Positions 23,791 through 37,355 of a stretch of DNA of 64,000 nucleotides are shown piece by piece. The DNA is from Vitis vinifera (lineage: Eukaryota; Streptophyta; Magnoliopsida; Vitales; Vitaceae). The translations under genes were made by a program, and so were the position numbers. The stretch is from contig NC_081822.1 of the NCBI RefSeq assembly GCF_030704535.1, positions 13,571,001 through 13,635,000 of the forward strand, given 5' to 3'. The notes below the pieces were generated by a model. That model saw only the letters and a program-made list of their open reading frames with translations, ran no database searches and had not been told where the DNA came from. Within the stretch, counting starts at the first letter, position 1. The number at the start of each line of letters is the position of its first letter.

Positions 23791-24877
23791 TCAAATTTCA
23801 GAATACAACCGGACTAAACATAAGGAATCAAAGGGTGTATTCAACCGCCATTCTCGTTGCTTTTTGCTAAGTGGCCTTCCTTTCCCTGCCTTCGCTCTAT
23901 TTATCCTCACATCTGCTAAACCCCAAGTGCAACAATTTGTTTCCAAATCAAAAGAAACAAGCCTGAAAATGCCATCACTTTCTATTGTTGAACCAGGAGC
24001 AACTCCCTCAGTAACATATTTCACATACATAGGCCGCTCCTTAAACCGATCAAGCTCTTGTGGAATTTGAACTACCCGTTCAACACCAGGAGATGACACC
24101 TAAAAAAAATACATTTGTTCAGCCCCAAAATGCAATGAGATATGAGAGTGCACCTAATTCAAGTCTTGAGTTTAAAATTTTGATTATGGCATTGATTATA
24201 GAATCTACCAATAAATACAGCTTTTAGTATCAAAGCAACCAACCATTGCTAACATCAATTGGTCTAAAACCAGCACAATATATGTGCCTCACTCCAAGCT
24301 TTTAAGTTATCAAATGCCTGACAGACAAGGGGGCATGCTCAACCCTCTGCACCCCCTATTATAAAAGAGAAAGAAGAAAGAACAGGTAAATAGTAATTGA
24401 AAACACACACACCTCCAGGGATAGGTTCTCAGGTACAGATCCAGCAATCTCAGCTTCGTCCAACTTTGCTCTGTAGATCGATGAGAAAGCTTCTATATCA
24501 GTCATACTTGGAGATCCAGACCTGAGGATATCATCATGTATCAGAATTTAAGAGGAATTCTTTGAAAAATGGATAGGTAATACAAATTTAATACATATTT
24601 TTTAACACATGGAAAGAAGCAAATCATCTCAAACAATAAAGAAATCATGTACAAAAGAATATATATAATAAAACCTGAAATGGCTGCATTTGGCTGTAAA
24701 AAACATTTGCTAGCACATGCTTAACTACATTTTGGTAGCTTAGGGCTCCTTGACATCTTATTACTAGCTGCATAAAATCTTTGATTATTTTTTTTTCTTT
24801 TATAGAAAGCCATTTTTCTAGAGTATGTTAAAACTTAATCCAAGCCCCCACCCAAAATGTGTGTAAGTACACATACA

Positions 24878-24926
<49 letters not shown>

Positions 24927-27900
24927 GTATAGACACACATACTTTTATATGTACAGGAATTGGATGATAAAAATAAAAACAACTTTTTCCAAAATAAACT
25001 TTTATTTATTTATTTATATTTTGATTACTAACACATTAAAAGGGAAACTTCTTAACAAAAAGAGATACTGTTTTCACAGAAAGCTCCCTCATAAATGCAT
25101 CCCATCTAGCTTGATGAGACTACCAGTTTATTGAAAGCATAGAGTTTAAACAACTCACATGTTATAGTCAAACTTCAATTTTTCTGGAGATGCCTAGGGT
25201 TTTGATATGGGAAACTTTTGAGGAGATCTCTTATAAAGAAAACAAGAACTAATTCTATTTTCTTCCATTTAATGGTGTCAACGACTGATCTGGAGCAAAG
25301 ACCAGACACTATGTATTAATATTATGACATATGGAGTACTATGGAGTGAATTAGAGAAATTCCACATGCATCATTCATCAATAATATAGTTTCTAGTCTC
25401 ATTTCTCATAATATAGTGCCAAGGGATGCTTACTTATTTGAAAGCTTCTCAATGCGCACTTGAATAGTAGAATTTGCCAATGTCTTAAAGGCATATATTT
25501 TCAAGTCGCCTTCAAATGACATAGAAACCTCTTCAGCCATTAATAAAGCTTCTTTATCCCACCATGTCCCTGCAAGCGAAATTCCACCACCTTCACCTCC
25601 ATCCCCAACCTTTCAAAAGGATAAAAGGGAACATTTTGTTCAGAAATTTTATCAGGAAACAAGAAACAAAAAACAAAAAAATTATTTTCGTGTCCATTCT
25701 TACATAGACTTCAGCATCGTCAGCCAGATACTCATCCTCCCAATCCTCATCGTCGTTATCATCATCATCATCCATTAATGCCTCTAACCAAGAAAGAAAC
25801 TTATTTAAACATGGGATTTTAAAATTTAATAATCAAAACACCAAAAATTTTGAGAATCACTTTACTACCTGAATTTAGTAAACAAGAAAGTAGAGCTCCA
25901 CCACAGTGGTCTCGCTGAGATGGTCATCAAAGAATATCAATGTACACACAACAAGTATTTATAACTAAACCATCCAGTGCAATTTTATTAAAATGCTTAC
26001 TAGAAAGCAAAACATATATGAGCTTTCTACTTTATGTGATTGATTATTCTTCTACGCTGCTAAGCTATAGGGGTTTAATTGCTCTTCAAGGCGTAAAAAG
26101 GTCATGACAGAAATTACTCTGGTTAAAGGACCCATCTTGATAAGGCTTGTCCAAAATTATGCAGACTGGCTCATGTTTGGTGGATTGCTACTAACCAAGA
26201 GCCTGATCAGATAAAAGAATTGTGGCACTGGTTATAGAAAGGATGGAATAAGTTGGCATAAAGCAGGTAACAGTAGATGCAGGTGATTTTAGGAAGAACT
26301 GATTTGGCAATCAGGTGCAGTGGGGGAAGAGGAGGAAAGAGTGAGCCTCAAAGAGCTACAGGAATTCATCTTCCTTTTCACTAAGGAAGATGGACTTTGT
26401 TTATAGGTTCAGATAGTCAAAATGTATTCTATCCCTAACATGATATTACAGTTGTTCCCATGAGTCCAGTACAGGATACCTTGGATTGCCATGGGAGATT
26501 CAGTATCTTGTAGGATTTTTCTAATTACATATCAGACATGGGAGATTTGGTATCTTGTAGGATTTTTCTAATTACATATGAGACAGAAATATAAAATCAT
26601 TACAAACCATTAAACTAGGCACTTTCCTATTTCCTCCATTTTGATACTGTTGCAACCATAAGATCCAAACCAAGTCCCAATTGCATCCATGAAAGACCTA
26701 GAATTCTCCTTACCTATCCTCAGGCTTAGGCATGGTTTAGGAACTATGGTTCTTCCTTGTCATGTGTGCATCATCCTGAGATGGTGTTGGCTATTGGAGA
26801 TACTGTTCAAAGCATAACGTGGAGGTCCATTTTCCATCAAGCATCTTCACTGAAGGGTTTGCACATATTGCTTTGCAGCAATGGATATCTTAGATACCTA
26901 TTTTATTCTGCTGCCACATTTCTAACTGAAAAAGGGTCAGCAGACTAATTTTTTAAGGACTCAACCAATTAGGCTACCCTAGCGGTTTTTTTTTTCCTTT
27001 TTTTGATAGGTAAATTTTTTGTCTCCATTGGGACTTGAACCTGGAACCTCCCACAAACCCTCCCCATCCCTTTACTACTTGAGTCAGGCCTTAACGGCTT
27101 AGCCATGGAAGGTTCCTCGGTTATCAAAAAAATAAAATCCCATGATAAAATATAAATTTAAAAAATAAATAAATAAAATTCATAGAAGAACTCAAGATCC
27201 CTTTGTAAATTCTGTGCTAAATATTTTTAAATGGGAAAGTACACATCAGGACAAGGGAACTTTTTCTTCTTCTTTTTTTAAATCAAAGTAAGAAGGAAGA
27301 TACAAATAAAAAAGAAAGACAAGCAAAAAAAGTAGGAGCCCATGGCACAATTGTCCACAGGAATAATTCCAGTCATTGGTTCAGTCTAAGTAAATCCCTA
27401 ATTCTTATCTACTGCTAATTGCTTTGGGATAAAAAAATAAAAAATAAAAACTAGATGTTACACTTGGGCCACAATGTCAACTCCAAATTTGCATGATAAT
27501 ATGGAGAAGCTTTCAAGACTTTATGTTGGCAAAACAACAGTCACCAATCACCTTTTTACAGTACAGGAAGACCAAAAGCAAAACAAACATATCAAATCTC
27601 CATGACAACCTCAAAAGCAATTGAGTGGGTGATTGATTGGCTCATAAACATTCCATCATGAAAGCACATTGAAAAGCAAAGCAAAATCAGTCCAAACCTT
27701 CAAAAACAGGGGAGCTAAAAATGAATGGCTAATCAAAACAAATTCCTGAAGGACATGAAAAAGGATATTTTTAACTCTAGGAACCAAAATCATCTTTCAA
27801 ATACAGAAGCACTACATGGCCTTCACAAATAACCAAACCCAATGACTAATGGATAAATCAATAAAATCACGAATAAGACCCAAGAAATACCAACAGTAGT

Positions 27901-28954
27901 ATAATAGCAATTACACATTAGTTTAGTTGTAGGGTGTATCAGCCTATAGAGGAGGCAATAAAGAACTAAGGACTAAAACTTGAGCTTGTGATTGAACATC
28001 AATCAGCTACAGAAGTGAAAGACTGGAAGGTAATGGTAGTAACACATATCGGAAGTATTCACTTTTATCCAACTTCAGTAGCTTCTGGAATTAGCTTATA
28101 GAAGCCTGCCATAGTAGACTATGTAGGACAGCCTTTAAAATAACCACCCACAATCAAATAACAGTTGGTAGGGCTTTCGATTTTAGGGTACAAAGAGGAG
28201 AAGATGGAATTAGGCTTAAGGATGAAATAAACGTTAACTTTCCTACCTGAAATTAAGACAGTGGATATAAAAGTAGATTTAGGGTTTATGATTAAAGCTT
28301 AGGGTTTTAGGAATAAATTAGGGTTAAGGAAGAGCTAGCTGCGAGAAAATTACAGTGCACACTGCAACAATGGAAGTAAAATGAATAAAAAAAAATATAT
28401 AGAAGCCTCAAAAGTTGCACGAATTTACCAACAAATAAAAGATGAAGTGGAAACTAACTAGCTAGAAAAAAAAAATGGAACTCAAAATACTTGCGATCAA
28501 AGAGTATACATTTATCTCCATTTAATAATAAGGGAACAAAAGGAATGCTTCAGAAACAAGATCATCTTCATTTTTTTTCCCCGAGAACCAAACAGATAAA
28601 GAAAATCAATATAAAAAATTTTAAAAAATAAACAACAAATAAAAAACCGAAAAGAAAGGAAGAAAACGGGTAGTGATTACCATCCTCAAAGTCATCCAAA
28701 AGAAGGTCATCTTGTTGTTGACTGGTAGAGATTTGTTCAACTATGGTCTGTTTCACAAGTGGTTGAGACTGTGAGCTTCTCTTCTTAGCATGGGCAGTGA
28801 AGGACTTGTATGAAATACGAGGAAGAGGGTAGGGCCAAAATGGGAATAAAAGGTTATGGTTTTGGCGGGAAGGATTGTGGAAGCTACTCCTACTCCTGAG
28901 TGCAGAAAATGAAATTGCAGAGGCTCTCGTATTCCAAGTTGTAATTAAATCCAT
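23791..28954 (-). CDS. RimP-family (UPF0090) ribosome maturation protein, probably plastid
   Basis: RimP proteins help assemble the small ribosomal subunit; plant members are nuclear-encoded and predicted to act in plastids. Exons: 28681-28954, 25704-25783, 25434-25609, 24413-24521, 23791-24099. They join in frame with GT/AG borders to 948 nt (315 aa plus stop). The N-terminal 50 or so residues are rich in Ser, Arg and Phe and poor in acids, like a transit peptide. Exon 2 encodes a strongly acidic run (MDDDDDNDDEDWEDEY, about 95-110). The RimP N-terminal domain follows, and the family signature LEVSSPGVER falls at 212-221, split across the exon 4-5 join. The C-terminal domain (about 226-313) ends in CLVRLYSEI. 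Intron 1 is 2.9 kb and holds a SINE and a tandem duplication. I recall similar Arabidopsis genes At1g69210 and At1g77122 but cannot say which is the orthologue. Confidence 0.9.
24871..24927 (+). repeat. Compound microsatellite (CATA)n-(TA)n in RimP-like intron 3
   Basis: Tandem CATA units pass directly into TA units, inside the intron between exons 3 and 4. Confidence 0.95.
26490..26583 (+). repeat. Two-copy 47-bp tandem duplication in RimP-like intron 1
   Basis: CATGGGAGATT...CATAT(C/G)AGA occurs twice head to tail (26490-26536 and 26537-26583) with about three differences. Confidence 0.95.
26980..27110 (-). mobile_element. tRNA-derived SINE in RimP-like intron 1
   Basis: On the minus strand there is an A-box-like TGGCTAAGCCG (27095-27105), a B-box GGTTCAAGTCC matching the polymerase III consensus (27031-27041), and an A-rich tail that appears as the T run at 26986-27004. 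The order and spacing (A box, about 53 bp, B box, then poly-A) fit a tRNA-related SINE. It is not a tRNA gene, because no cloverleaf can be folded from it. Target duplications were not resolved. Confidence 0.65.
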
Positions 28955-30232
28955 TTTCTTCCTTTATTTTAATTTATGATTTTTCAAAATATTCTGGGGC
29001 AATAGGGAATCAGGGATATGAACGGGAATGGAAATGGTGAAGAGGATTCGGATGAGAAATTGAAACCAATTTTCTGAAACCGTGTGTCTGGAGCGTGGAT
29101 TGAGGAGAGACTCGGGAGAGAAGAGAAGGATGGGTACGTTTATCTGGGTCGCAGCCTCAACCGAGACTTGGCTCACACAGCAAAATTACGCTAATCAATC
29201 ATATGTTCCTTTTTTATCAGGAAAAGAGGATGAAGATTGTCTTCGATCAACCGCATTTTTTCAATAGCCACTAAAAAGACACACCACCAATTAGATAGGA
29301 TTATGCGTGCTGCATAAATCCCATTGCTGTATACTTAGCCTCATATGATCTTATTACTTATGGTTTCATGTCTCTGTCCCCTCATTCAACAGCTTAAATT
29401 TCCTAATATTTTTCAAATGATGCAGACTAAAAATTTAACAGGTATCAATTTGCCACCATGGTTTTTATATTTTCGTAAAAAACCATCATCGTTGCAATTC
29501 AATTAACTTGGAAAAAGAGGCTGTTCTACTAACCGCTCTAACTCAAGGACAGAACCAAGTGGCTTACAAGAAGTAACAGATGAAGAACCCCAATACCAAC
29601 TCTAATCACAATTAAATTTCTATAACCCAATTGCAACAGTTCATCTTCTCGTACAACAGGCACCAAAGAAACCACAAGCACACTACCATGGTACCTCTGC
29701 AATGGGATCTGATTGAAGAATATCAGAAGATCTCGAAAACAAACGCTGCAATTTAACCATATCCCACAACTCCAGATAGAAATAAGCCTCCAAGAAACAG
29801 GAGCAGGAAATAAAAATTCCACAAGACATACAAGGAAAGCAAAGGCCATCATTCATTTGCAAATTGGTATTTTGTTGTAAAGGATATAGACTGCCACCTC
29901 AGGATCAAGTATGCCAAGGAAATAATCCCATCCTATTTAGAGAAACAACATTCAATAAATGAAAGAGAGTTAAAATCATCATTGAGAGGGCAGAACCACT
30001 AAGAAGCCATTAAAGTCACAAAGATTCTCATCTCATAAATTATATCCACAAATAGGCAGGAAAAGGCAACACCTTAACCCACAGCAGATCAGAAAGTACA
30101 AAAGGCAGGAGGAAAATTTGAGGAACAATAACATCCCTATGATCCACAAATCCTAGAAAGGGTAAATGTACAATAACTTTCCCATGTCTGGTATAAAGAT
30201 AAACTTGAACACTGACTGTTTCAAGCAACAAC
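28955..30232. other. Intergenic: RimP-like 5' flank and C3H 3' flank
   Basis: No supported gene. A 70-codon minus-strand frame at 28964-29176 ends 9 bp before the RimP-like start codon and would be an upstream ORF if transcription starts that far up. The left part of the gap near 30000-30232 is likely C3H 3' UTR. Confidence 0.45.
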
Positions 30233-33200
30233 CTAACTCTTCAGAAATTTCTCCACATATGCCTGCAGCCAGCCAAGGAAATGTCAGGTTATAGTACCAC
30301 AACCAGAATTCCACATTGAAATAAACAAGAGCAAGTTAAAGATTTCCATGCAACTCACTTACTCATTGAAAAGATATTAGTGAGAATAAATGCAAAGTTG
30401 ATGCATGTTCCCACAAGGAAAAAATGACCAAACCATGGAAATATTTTCCATCCAATCTACCAGGTGGAACTTTCCTTATAATGATCAAACCACATGTTAT
30501 GGAAAATTGTTACTAATCAAGCAAAATGTTGATTTACAAGGACTATAGAACCATTTGTGCAAGGAGTTAGCCAACAGAAAACATTTAACTTCTGCCAGGA
30601 AATTAACTTCCATAAAAACAGATGCAACAGAAAATGAGGACTCACCTGTACAAGTTTGGTAAGCTTGGGTTTAGAATATGATAGATACTGGTCAATTTTT
30701 TCTTGTGTCTTTGGGACATGCTCTCCTTGAATAGTACCAGTCACTTTATCCACCACTTTCTTCACTATGGTTTTGTGAACCTCCCTGCTCATCTGCCCTT
30801 CCTTCCAGGTGGGCTTTAGAATCTCCTTCACAAACTCCACCAGTGCATTTTTGAAGATCCGCATCCCCTTCTCATCCTTGATTCTATTGCCCTCATCAAC
30901 CCCACCATCTGCATCTAGATTCTCTGGATGACCCTTTTCTAGCTCTTGCCTGCATTCTTCAGCCACTTCTTTGATATTTCCCTTCACTTCTGAATTAGCA
31001 ACTGGCTCCTGTTGCTTCATCTTTGGACTCTTGCAATGTTCATCCTCGGAATTGCCAATCTTGATCATTTCGGCAGAATTGGTCCCAGCACTAGCAGACA
31101 TCATTGATAGAGAGAAACCTTTTGACGGCACAAGAGTTTTCTGCTCACTGGGATTTAACGAATACCCATGGGGTTGGCTACTGCTTCCAGGCTTACTGGG
31201 CTCTAAGCTTTCAGCTTGATACTGCTCCTGGAAACATGTAGCTGCATTAGGCTGAACAGTCATTGATGTAATGGATGGAACAAGACCTGCAGTATTAGAA
31301 TGGGAAGACACCAAATCCATAGAATTGGGGGTGTTCAGCACAGCATATGGCTGAAGAAGTTGCTGCCCATTTCCAAATACCTGAGCCAAAGATTCTGAAA
31401 GACTAGACATTTGACCAACTGGATTATTGGTAATAAAATTCCTAGGGGTTCCAGAGATTACTTGAGGCACTTTGCATTCCATCATTTCTGGTGTCTCAAC
31501 AGATTCCCCCTGACAAAACTGAGTCTGGCTTTGCAGATTCAAAGGAGAGTTTATCCGTTCCACTGGTCCATTCAAGTCGATTGTATGTCCATTTAAGGGA
31601 TTTAAATTGCACATATGTTGGCTTTGACTAGTTTCGTTAAAACTCAAAGGAGGTTGAGAACCTAAATTATCACCATCTTTATTGAAGCTTTGTCGAGGCA
31701 CATGAAGTGTATGTACAGAGAAATTTACCCTGTCATGTGAGGAACCGTCTACCATTGCAGTATTATCCCCACTCTTACCAAGATGCTGCTGAACATAAGA
31801 ATCTCCAGATACTGTTGGACGCATAAAAGAAGTTGCAAGCTGCAGGCTTGAAGTATCTTGCATTATATTCTGTTCATGAGCAGGCCTGGAGATTCCATTC
31901 AGGGTTTGTGCTTGTGAACCAAGGGGAGTAAGAAGAGGCTCTTCTTTAACAGACAATTTAGCACTACTCATTAATTCTGGAATGCCCGTGTTTGCAATAT
32001 TACTTCTAGCTCTCCAATGAGAGGATCCCCATGAATCTCCCTCAGAAGCTTTGTCTTTAGATGCTGAAGTGGCCCATGGTTTATTTTCATTATCCAAACT
32101 CTGACCCCAGCTATTACCAATAGATTTGTCTGCAACCATTGAATCTGTAAAATTCTTGTTTCCATTATCATTGCTACCCCACTCAGAGGACTTTGCAATG
32201 TCTAAGGCAGCTGCACCATTCCATTTTGTATCCTCCCATGGTTTGTTCTCATCATCCAAATTATGACCCCATTTACCATCCCGTGGCCTGCCTTCAGGAC
32301 TGTCACAAGGTGGATCATCATGAGAAAACCTGCAACGATCACCATTAAAGCATTTTCCCATTGCAAAATACTTGCACAGGATGCCACCAACTCTGTGTGG
32401 TTCACGCTTACGCTCATGATCCCTATCATGTCTATCATATCTATCACCAGAAGCACCATGATGGGAAAATTTGCATGAAGATCCCCTATGACACTTACCT
32501 TTCAGAAAGTCATTACAACGAACATTAGATCTGCTGTTGTTCCTCACAGGAACATCCTTTTCCCCATCATACTGATTCCCATACCCACCACGAGCAACCT
32601 TATCCCGTGGGTAATCTATAGGCCCTTCAGCATCAGCATACCTTGAAGCTCTCCTGTGTTCCTGTCTGCTTTCCCAGCTTTCTGCTTGGTCAATTTCTGA
32701 GCGGCCACCATCCCTGTAATTGAGGTTATCCTGATGAAGAAACCTGCATTGACTGCCTCTACTGCACCTCCCTGCAACAAAATCTCGACATCGTTGAGAT
32801 GACACTCCAGATCCATTTCTACTTCTTTCACTAAATCCATACGAATCCCGTTTAAAGTCAACATGTGGGCTCCGACTCAGACTCCGGCTCCGGCTCCGGC
32901 TCCGGCTCCTGCTCCAACTTCGGCTGCTACTCACACTTCTACCCAAGGTCTTGCTCCGGCCCCGGCTCCTGCTTCTGCTTCTGCTTCGACCCCTGCATAT
33001 AACATCCAACAGACATAATAACATAAACAATTAGGCAATTCTGCCAGCATCCATGTAATTACAATTAAAAAAATCATCAGACATATTTTTCTTTAATAGA
33101 CATGTATGTCACTTAGGGTTGCAACCAGGGCCAGTCCAACACACCCAACTTGTGGTTCAGGTTAGCATTAAGCAAGATTTAAATGAGATAGGGTTGGGCT

Positions 33201-34033
33201 CAAATTGAAAAAATACCAATCCACAGGTTAAAGGTGTGGGCAACCTGCCAAAAGCCAAACCTACGTATTAACATCTCTTTATTATTTTTTTAATATTCAT
33301 TGTTTTATTTAAAATATAAAAAATATAAGTAGGATTAGGAAAGAACTCTAACCTTTATCACTTTTTATTTATATATGCTTATCATTTTTTTAGTTGTTAG
33401 AGTATCTTTGAATGCTAAACTTGAGCATGGGTAATGCCATTTATGTAAATTAGTAATTAATGATACAATTTAGATTTTGAGACATATTTAGCTTTTAACC
33501 TCTTACTCCATCATATGGTTTATATTTTATAACTTTGAAATAACTGTTTTATTTATTAAAAGACTCCATTTTAGGCGTTTTGCTTGATAACCCATGGGAA
33601 CTTGAGTTGCCTCTAGGTTTAGCATCGACTAGGAATTCCCAATCCAACCTCAAGTTCAATTTGGCATGGGTTGGACATGTTGATAGGTGGATTTGGCATG
33701 GATTAACATTGTAATCCACCCAACCTGCCCAAATTGCAGCCTTAATGTCACTAAACATGAAAAGGAGCCAAAACCCATGTGCATGTGGAGGATAGAGACA
33801 AAAAAAACTAGAAACAACAAGAACATAGAAAACAACAAAGGGCCAAAACCAGACCTTCCAACTTCAAACCTAACTGCAAACCAGAGCCTATATAAAAATC
33901 AAGAAGAGTAATCAAAAATTGTAAAATTGCTTTTATAGACACCAATCACATAATGACACAAACTCAATGTTCAAATTAATTTTCATTTCCAAACCAAAAC
34001 CCATCATCAACCCCCTACAACCCAAAAAAAAAG

Positions 34034-34068
<35 letters not shown>

Positions 34069-34678
34069 CTACTCTGCTCCAGATTTACAGAAGTTGCTTC
34101 AACCATCTCAATACAAGTAACTAAACTCTTAGTTTTTAAAATCTAAAAAGAAAAAATCTGTGCAATGATGATGCAGAATGTAATTGGTTTCTGTTAAGGT
34201 AAATTTCTTAGTTTTAGACATTCTTTGAATACAAAGACATCTAACAAAACATATTACTCATAGCAGTCAAGATATAGTTAAGCATACGGATGACTAAGAT
34301 TTGGAGCAGTAACCTGTTTGACTGTCTCCAATTGTTTCTTGGGGAGCGGCCATATCTTTTTTGTACCCGTCCATCAAAACTAGGAGATGTCCTCATGCTG
34401 TAGCTGTTATCTGCAACCCACCCCCGCATGGTTTCTGAAACCTCATTGAATTCTCTATTGTCACGAACATCCTTCTGGGCACCACCATTACCAGACAAGG
34501 GTTCCCAAGAGTCCAATTCAAAGTTATCATTAGATTTTAACCCATCGTTGGCTTCCAAATCAGACCAATCATCTAGATTGGAATCACCTGCCTTTACATT
34601 GTTTGAACTGATTTTAGCAAACTGACTCTCTTCTTTCAAGTCCCATTTAGATTTGCGTTTCCTGACGCTTCCACTCAT
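30233..34678 (-). CDS. Zinc finger CCCH protein, C3H38-like, three coding exons
   Basis: Probable nuclear RNA-binding protein. Exons 34314-34678, 30646-32992 and 30233-30262 join in frame with GT/AG borders to 2742 nt (913 aa plus stop). The N-terminus starts MSGSVRKRKSKWD. An Arg-Ser dipeptide tract spans about 122-165, as in splicing factors. Three CCCH fingers of form C-x7-C-x5-C-x3-H follow at about 190-208, 281-299 and 328-346 (for example CRDFVAGRCSRGSQCRFLH). A long low-complexity Gln/Ser/Asn region is followed by a conserved helical C-terminus (about 840-913, FVKEILKPTWKEGQMS). The last exon encodes only AYVEKFLKS. The acceptor-like TTGCAG|G at 34701-34705 suggests a 5' UTR intron. 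The product resembles Arabidopsis AtC3H38 (At3g18640 as I recall). Function beyond RNA binding is inference. Confidence 0.9.
33106..33752. mobile_element. hAT-like MITE with perfect 8-bp target duplication, in C3H intron 1
   Basis: The element proper is 33114-33744 (631 bp). It starts TAGGGTTGCAA and ends TTGCAGCCTTA, an 11-bp terminal inverted repeat with one mismatch. Both sides carry the identical octamer ATGTCACT (33106-33113 and 33745-33752). Eight-base target duplications and this terminal type fit hAT elements. No transposase is encoded, so it is non-autonomous. Confidence 0.9.
34033..34066 (+). repeat. (GA)n microsatellite in C3H intron 1
   Basis: An uninterrupted GA dinucleotide run of about 16 units, roughly 250 bp downstream of exon 1 in transcript direction. 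Confidence 0.95.
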
Positions 34679-34701
34679 TGTGAACTCTCGTAAAGAAATA
34701 C

Positions 34702-37355
34702 CTGCAATACTTATTTGCTCTCAACCAACGATGCAGTATAATCCAAGAGAAAAAGGAAACAAGATAGAAAATATTAAAGACAAACTAAATAAATTATCTT
34801 TGTTTCTGTTTAATGCTTGATCTGTGTGAGTGTGTAGAACAAGCTGCAGAAGAGAATGCCCTCACAAATTAACACTAAATCCAAATAAAGGGATAGATTA
34901 CATCTATAAGTTAACTAAACAATTCCAGAGAACATTTGGGCATCTTTAAAATGCAGACATACCAAAGCTGGCCAGTCTGATTTAAACCTGCTCCAATTTC
35001 ATGTTATTTTTTTAACATATTTAAGCACACTTAACAATTATAATATCATAGGAACTATTTCTTAAGGGAAAAAAAATGGTTAGAGGATCTGGATCCAAGT
35101 TGAACACTTATGAATCAACAAAAACTCAAGACAAAATCCATCACCAGTCCCACAGATATGTATTATTTCTATTTCTATTTGATAATAACAGAAAGTAATA
35201 TGACTAATAAAAGAAAACAGAGAACAATAACAAGGAAGGATAACAGATCCTTAAGAAGAGAACAGGAAAATGTAGCAAATTTTCAGTTACACCAAATGAC
35301 TCCCCACATAAAAATCTTATCAACCCATTTACAACCCCTCTGATGGATCTTGACAGTATTCTTTAGGTTGACTGACCAAGCCCCCCAATTGGAATTGCCA
35401 CTCTCTCTGTTTTTTAATAACAGAGATTCCAGCCAAATATAAATTATTTATGTTGTGATGATCTAATAAAATTTTCCACCACCACAAGGAACCAAACAGC
35501 ACTTGCCCTTAAACTCTTGCTTAACTTCTCCATCTTAAAGAGAAGCAAGCAAGAAGGTTGACAAACTTCTCCATCTTCCACTCCTTGATGTTTCTTATGG
35601 AAATGAGTGCATTATCATCTTATCCACTCCTTTGCCAGTCCTCAGAAAAAAGGAGTGACTTCTACATTGAGCCAGCCCTTCCCCCCACCCCACCAGGGAA
35701 ATGCGCAAATCCTTCCAAAATCTGGGCTTATATTGAAAGGATACAGCAGACTCCAGGCAAAACCCTCGAGAAAATTCATTACAACCAATCCCCAACAAAG
35801 AGCAAGTTACAACTTTCAAAGACCAGCATTCCTATAGCCATAGGATCATTTTTCTGTTTGATGCTCTTCTTCAGATACTACGCCTTTCTCAGCAGGAAGC
35901 CTGGAAAGTTAAAATGTCTTTACCACAAACCTATCACCTCCCAAGATCCATCAAAACAGTCTTCCCCCTCTCTCCCAGCCTCCATCTAGACTCTTCCCTG
36001 ATCCAGTAACCTGTTGAACAAACTCCTAGCTTCAGCCTGAAGGCACAAGTGTTGAAATGGGGTTTATTCAATTACATCAATACCAAATTCACCAGTCTTA
36101 TAGCAATAATTCTGTTGATTCTTTGAACCATTGGGGCATTCTACTTAAAAACCTAGTGTTCCACTCTTATATAAAAGTAGACCATACAAACAAATAAAAA
36201 AGAAGTGAGAGGCAGTCCATTTTGGCTCAGGCCAACACAGAAGTTAACCAATCTAAGGTCAATTATCAAAAAGCAAACCTAGAATGTAACTGATAAGAGA
36301 CTAGAAATGAACCATACAAATTCTTGTGAAGGTTAGGTTAGTTTGGTTCAATTCTCAGGTTAAGCAATAGAATATGTTTCTTCCAAATGACATAAAGAAA
36401 TAAGCTGTGCCTCCACCAAAACTTGAATTACATCAAGTTTGAAATCAACAAATTAGAGTTCTCAACAAGCCCTTCCTTGCATGGTATCTGTGCTTGACAT
36501 CGTTCAAATTGAGGATTAAAAATATGGGGAAAGAGAAGCCGAGGCAGGAAGATATTTGAGGAAAGAGAAGACATATAATACAACAGTCATGACCAATACA
36601 GAGAAGGAAGCAAGGCTTTATTATGTTGGGTATGCGGCTTGCAGATGAAAGGAACAGGTAGTTGGCAATATCACCAGTACCAAGGACACAGAAATTTTGA
36701 TGGAATCAGAGGGCAGATGCATGGTCTCTTCTAGAAGGGGTTGAATAGGATGCTTAATGAGGAGTAGAGTCCTGAGGGTACAAAAGCGGAGGGTGTGTAG
36801 TTGGTGCTGACCTCAGCAGAGTTGGAGCCAGCCCAATCTGTTAGACTGTTTGAGAACTGTAAGAGTGAAAGAAGGGACAGGGAGGATGCGGTCAGGTGCA
36901 TGTGTCACATTGGGTGCTTGGAAGAGCTTGGAGATTCAGAAAAATTTTGTGGTTCTCATTTGAGGACTGGGAAGAGGAAGCTATGAACTTGTTCACCGGC
37001 TATTAAAAGAAGAGGATGATGTAGATCTAGGGGAAGCTCCCAGAAAAAGAGTCAGTTCAAGTTCAAGAGCCATGAGCTTCCAAACTACACTCTTCTGTTA
37101 ATCATGATGGTTGGGGCAGTAGTAGTACCATAGCAGGAGAAAAATCATAGTAGTATGGTGAAGCTTACAATTCTTTCCAGGAATATCCATGCTTGGAGGA
37201 TCTTAGTGAGATGGTGGTGATTAAGTTGGTGGTAAAGGGGTGTGACCCGGAGAATGTGTGCCAAGAAATGGAAGCAATGACACCCAACCTGATTAGGGAA
37301 TAGGGGGTAGGAACAGGAGGATTTTATAAGTGCTAGAATTGGCAGATTGGTTAAG
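34702..37355. other. C3H 5' flank and unassigned sequence
   Basis: No supported coding gene. A 143-codon plus-strand frame at 35558-35989 has no recognisable domain. A purine-rich plus-strand stretch at 36500-37060 may be old transposon sequence. The C3H promoter and a possible 5' UTR exon should lie near the left side. Confidence 0.45.

Noticed and set aside
27031..27105. tRNA gene on the minus strand
   Set aside because: A and B boxes are present but arms do not pair as a tRNA, and an A-rich tail follows; a SINE is the better call.
35558..35989. 143-codon plus-strand frame
   Set aside because: No recognisable domain, and antisense to the CCCH upstream region; likely chance.
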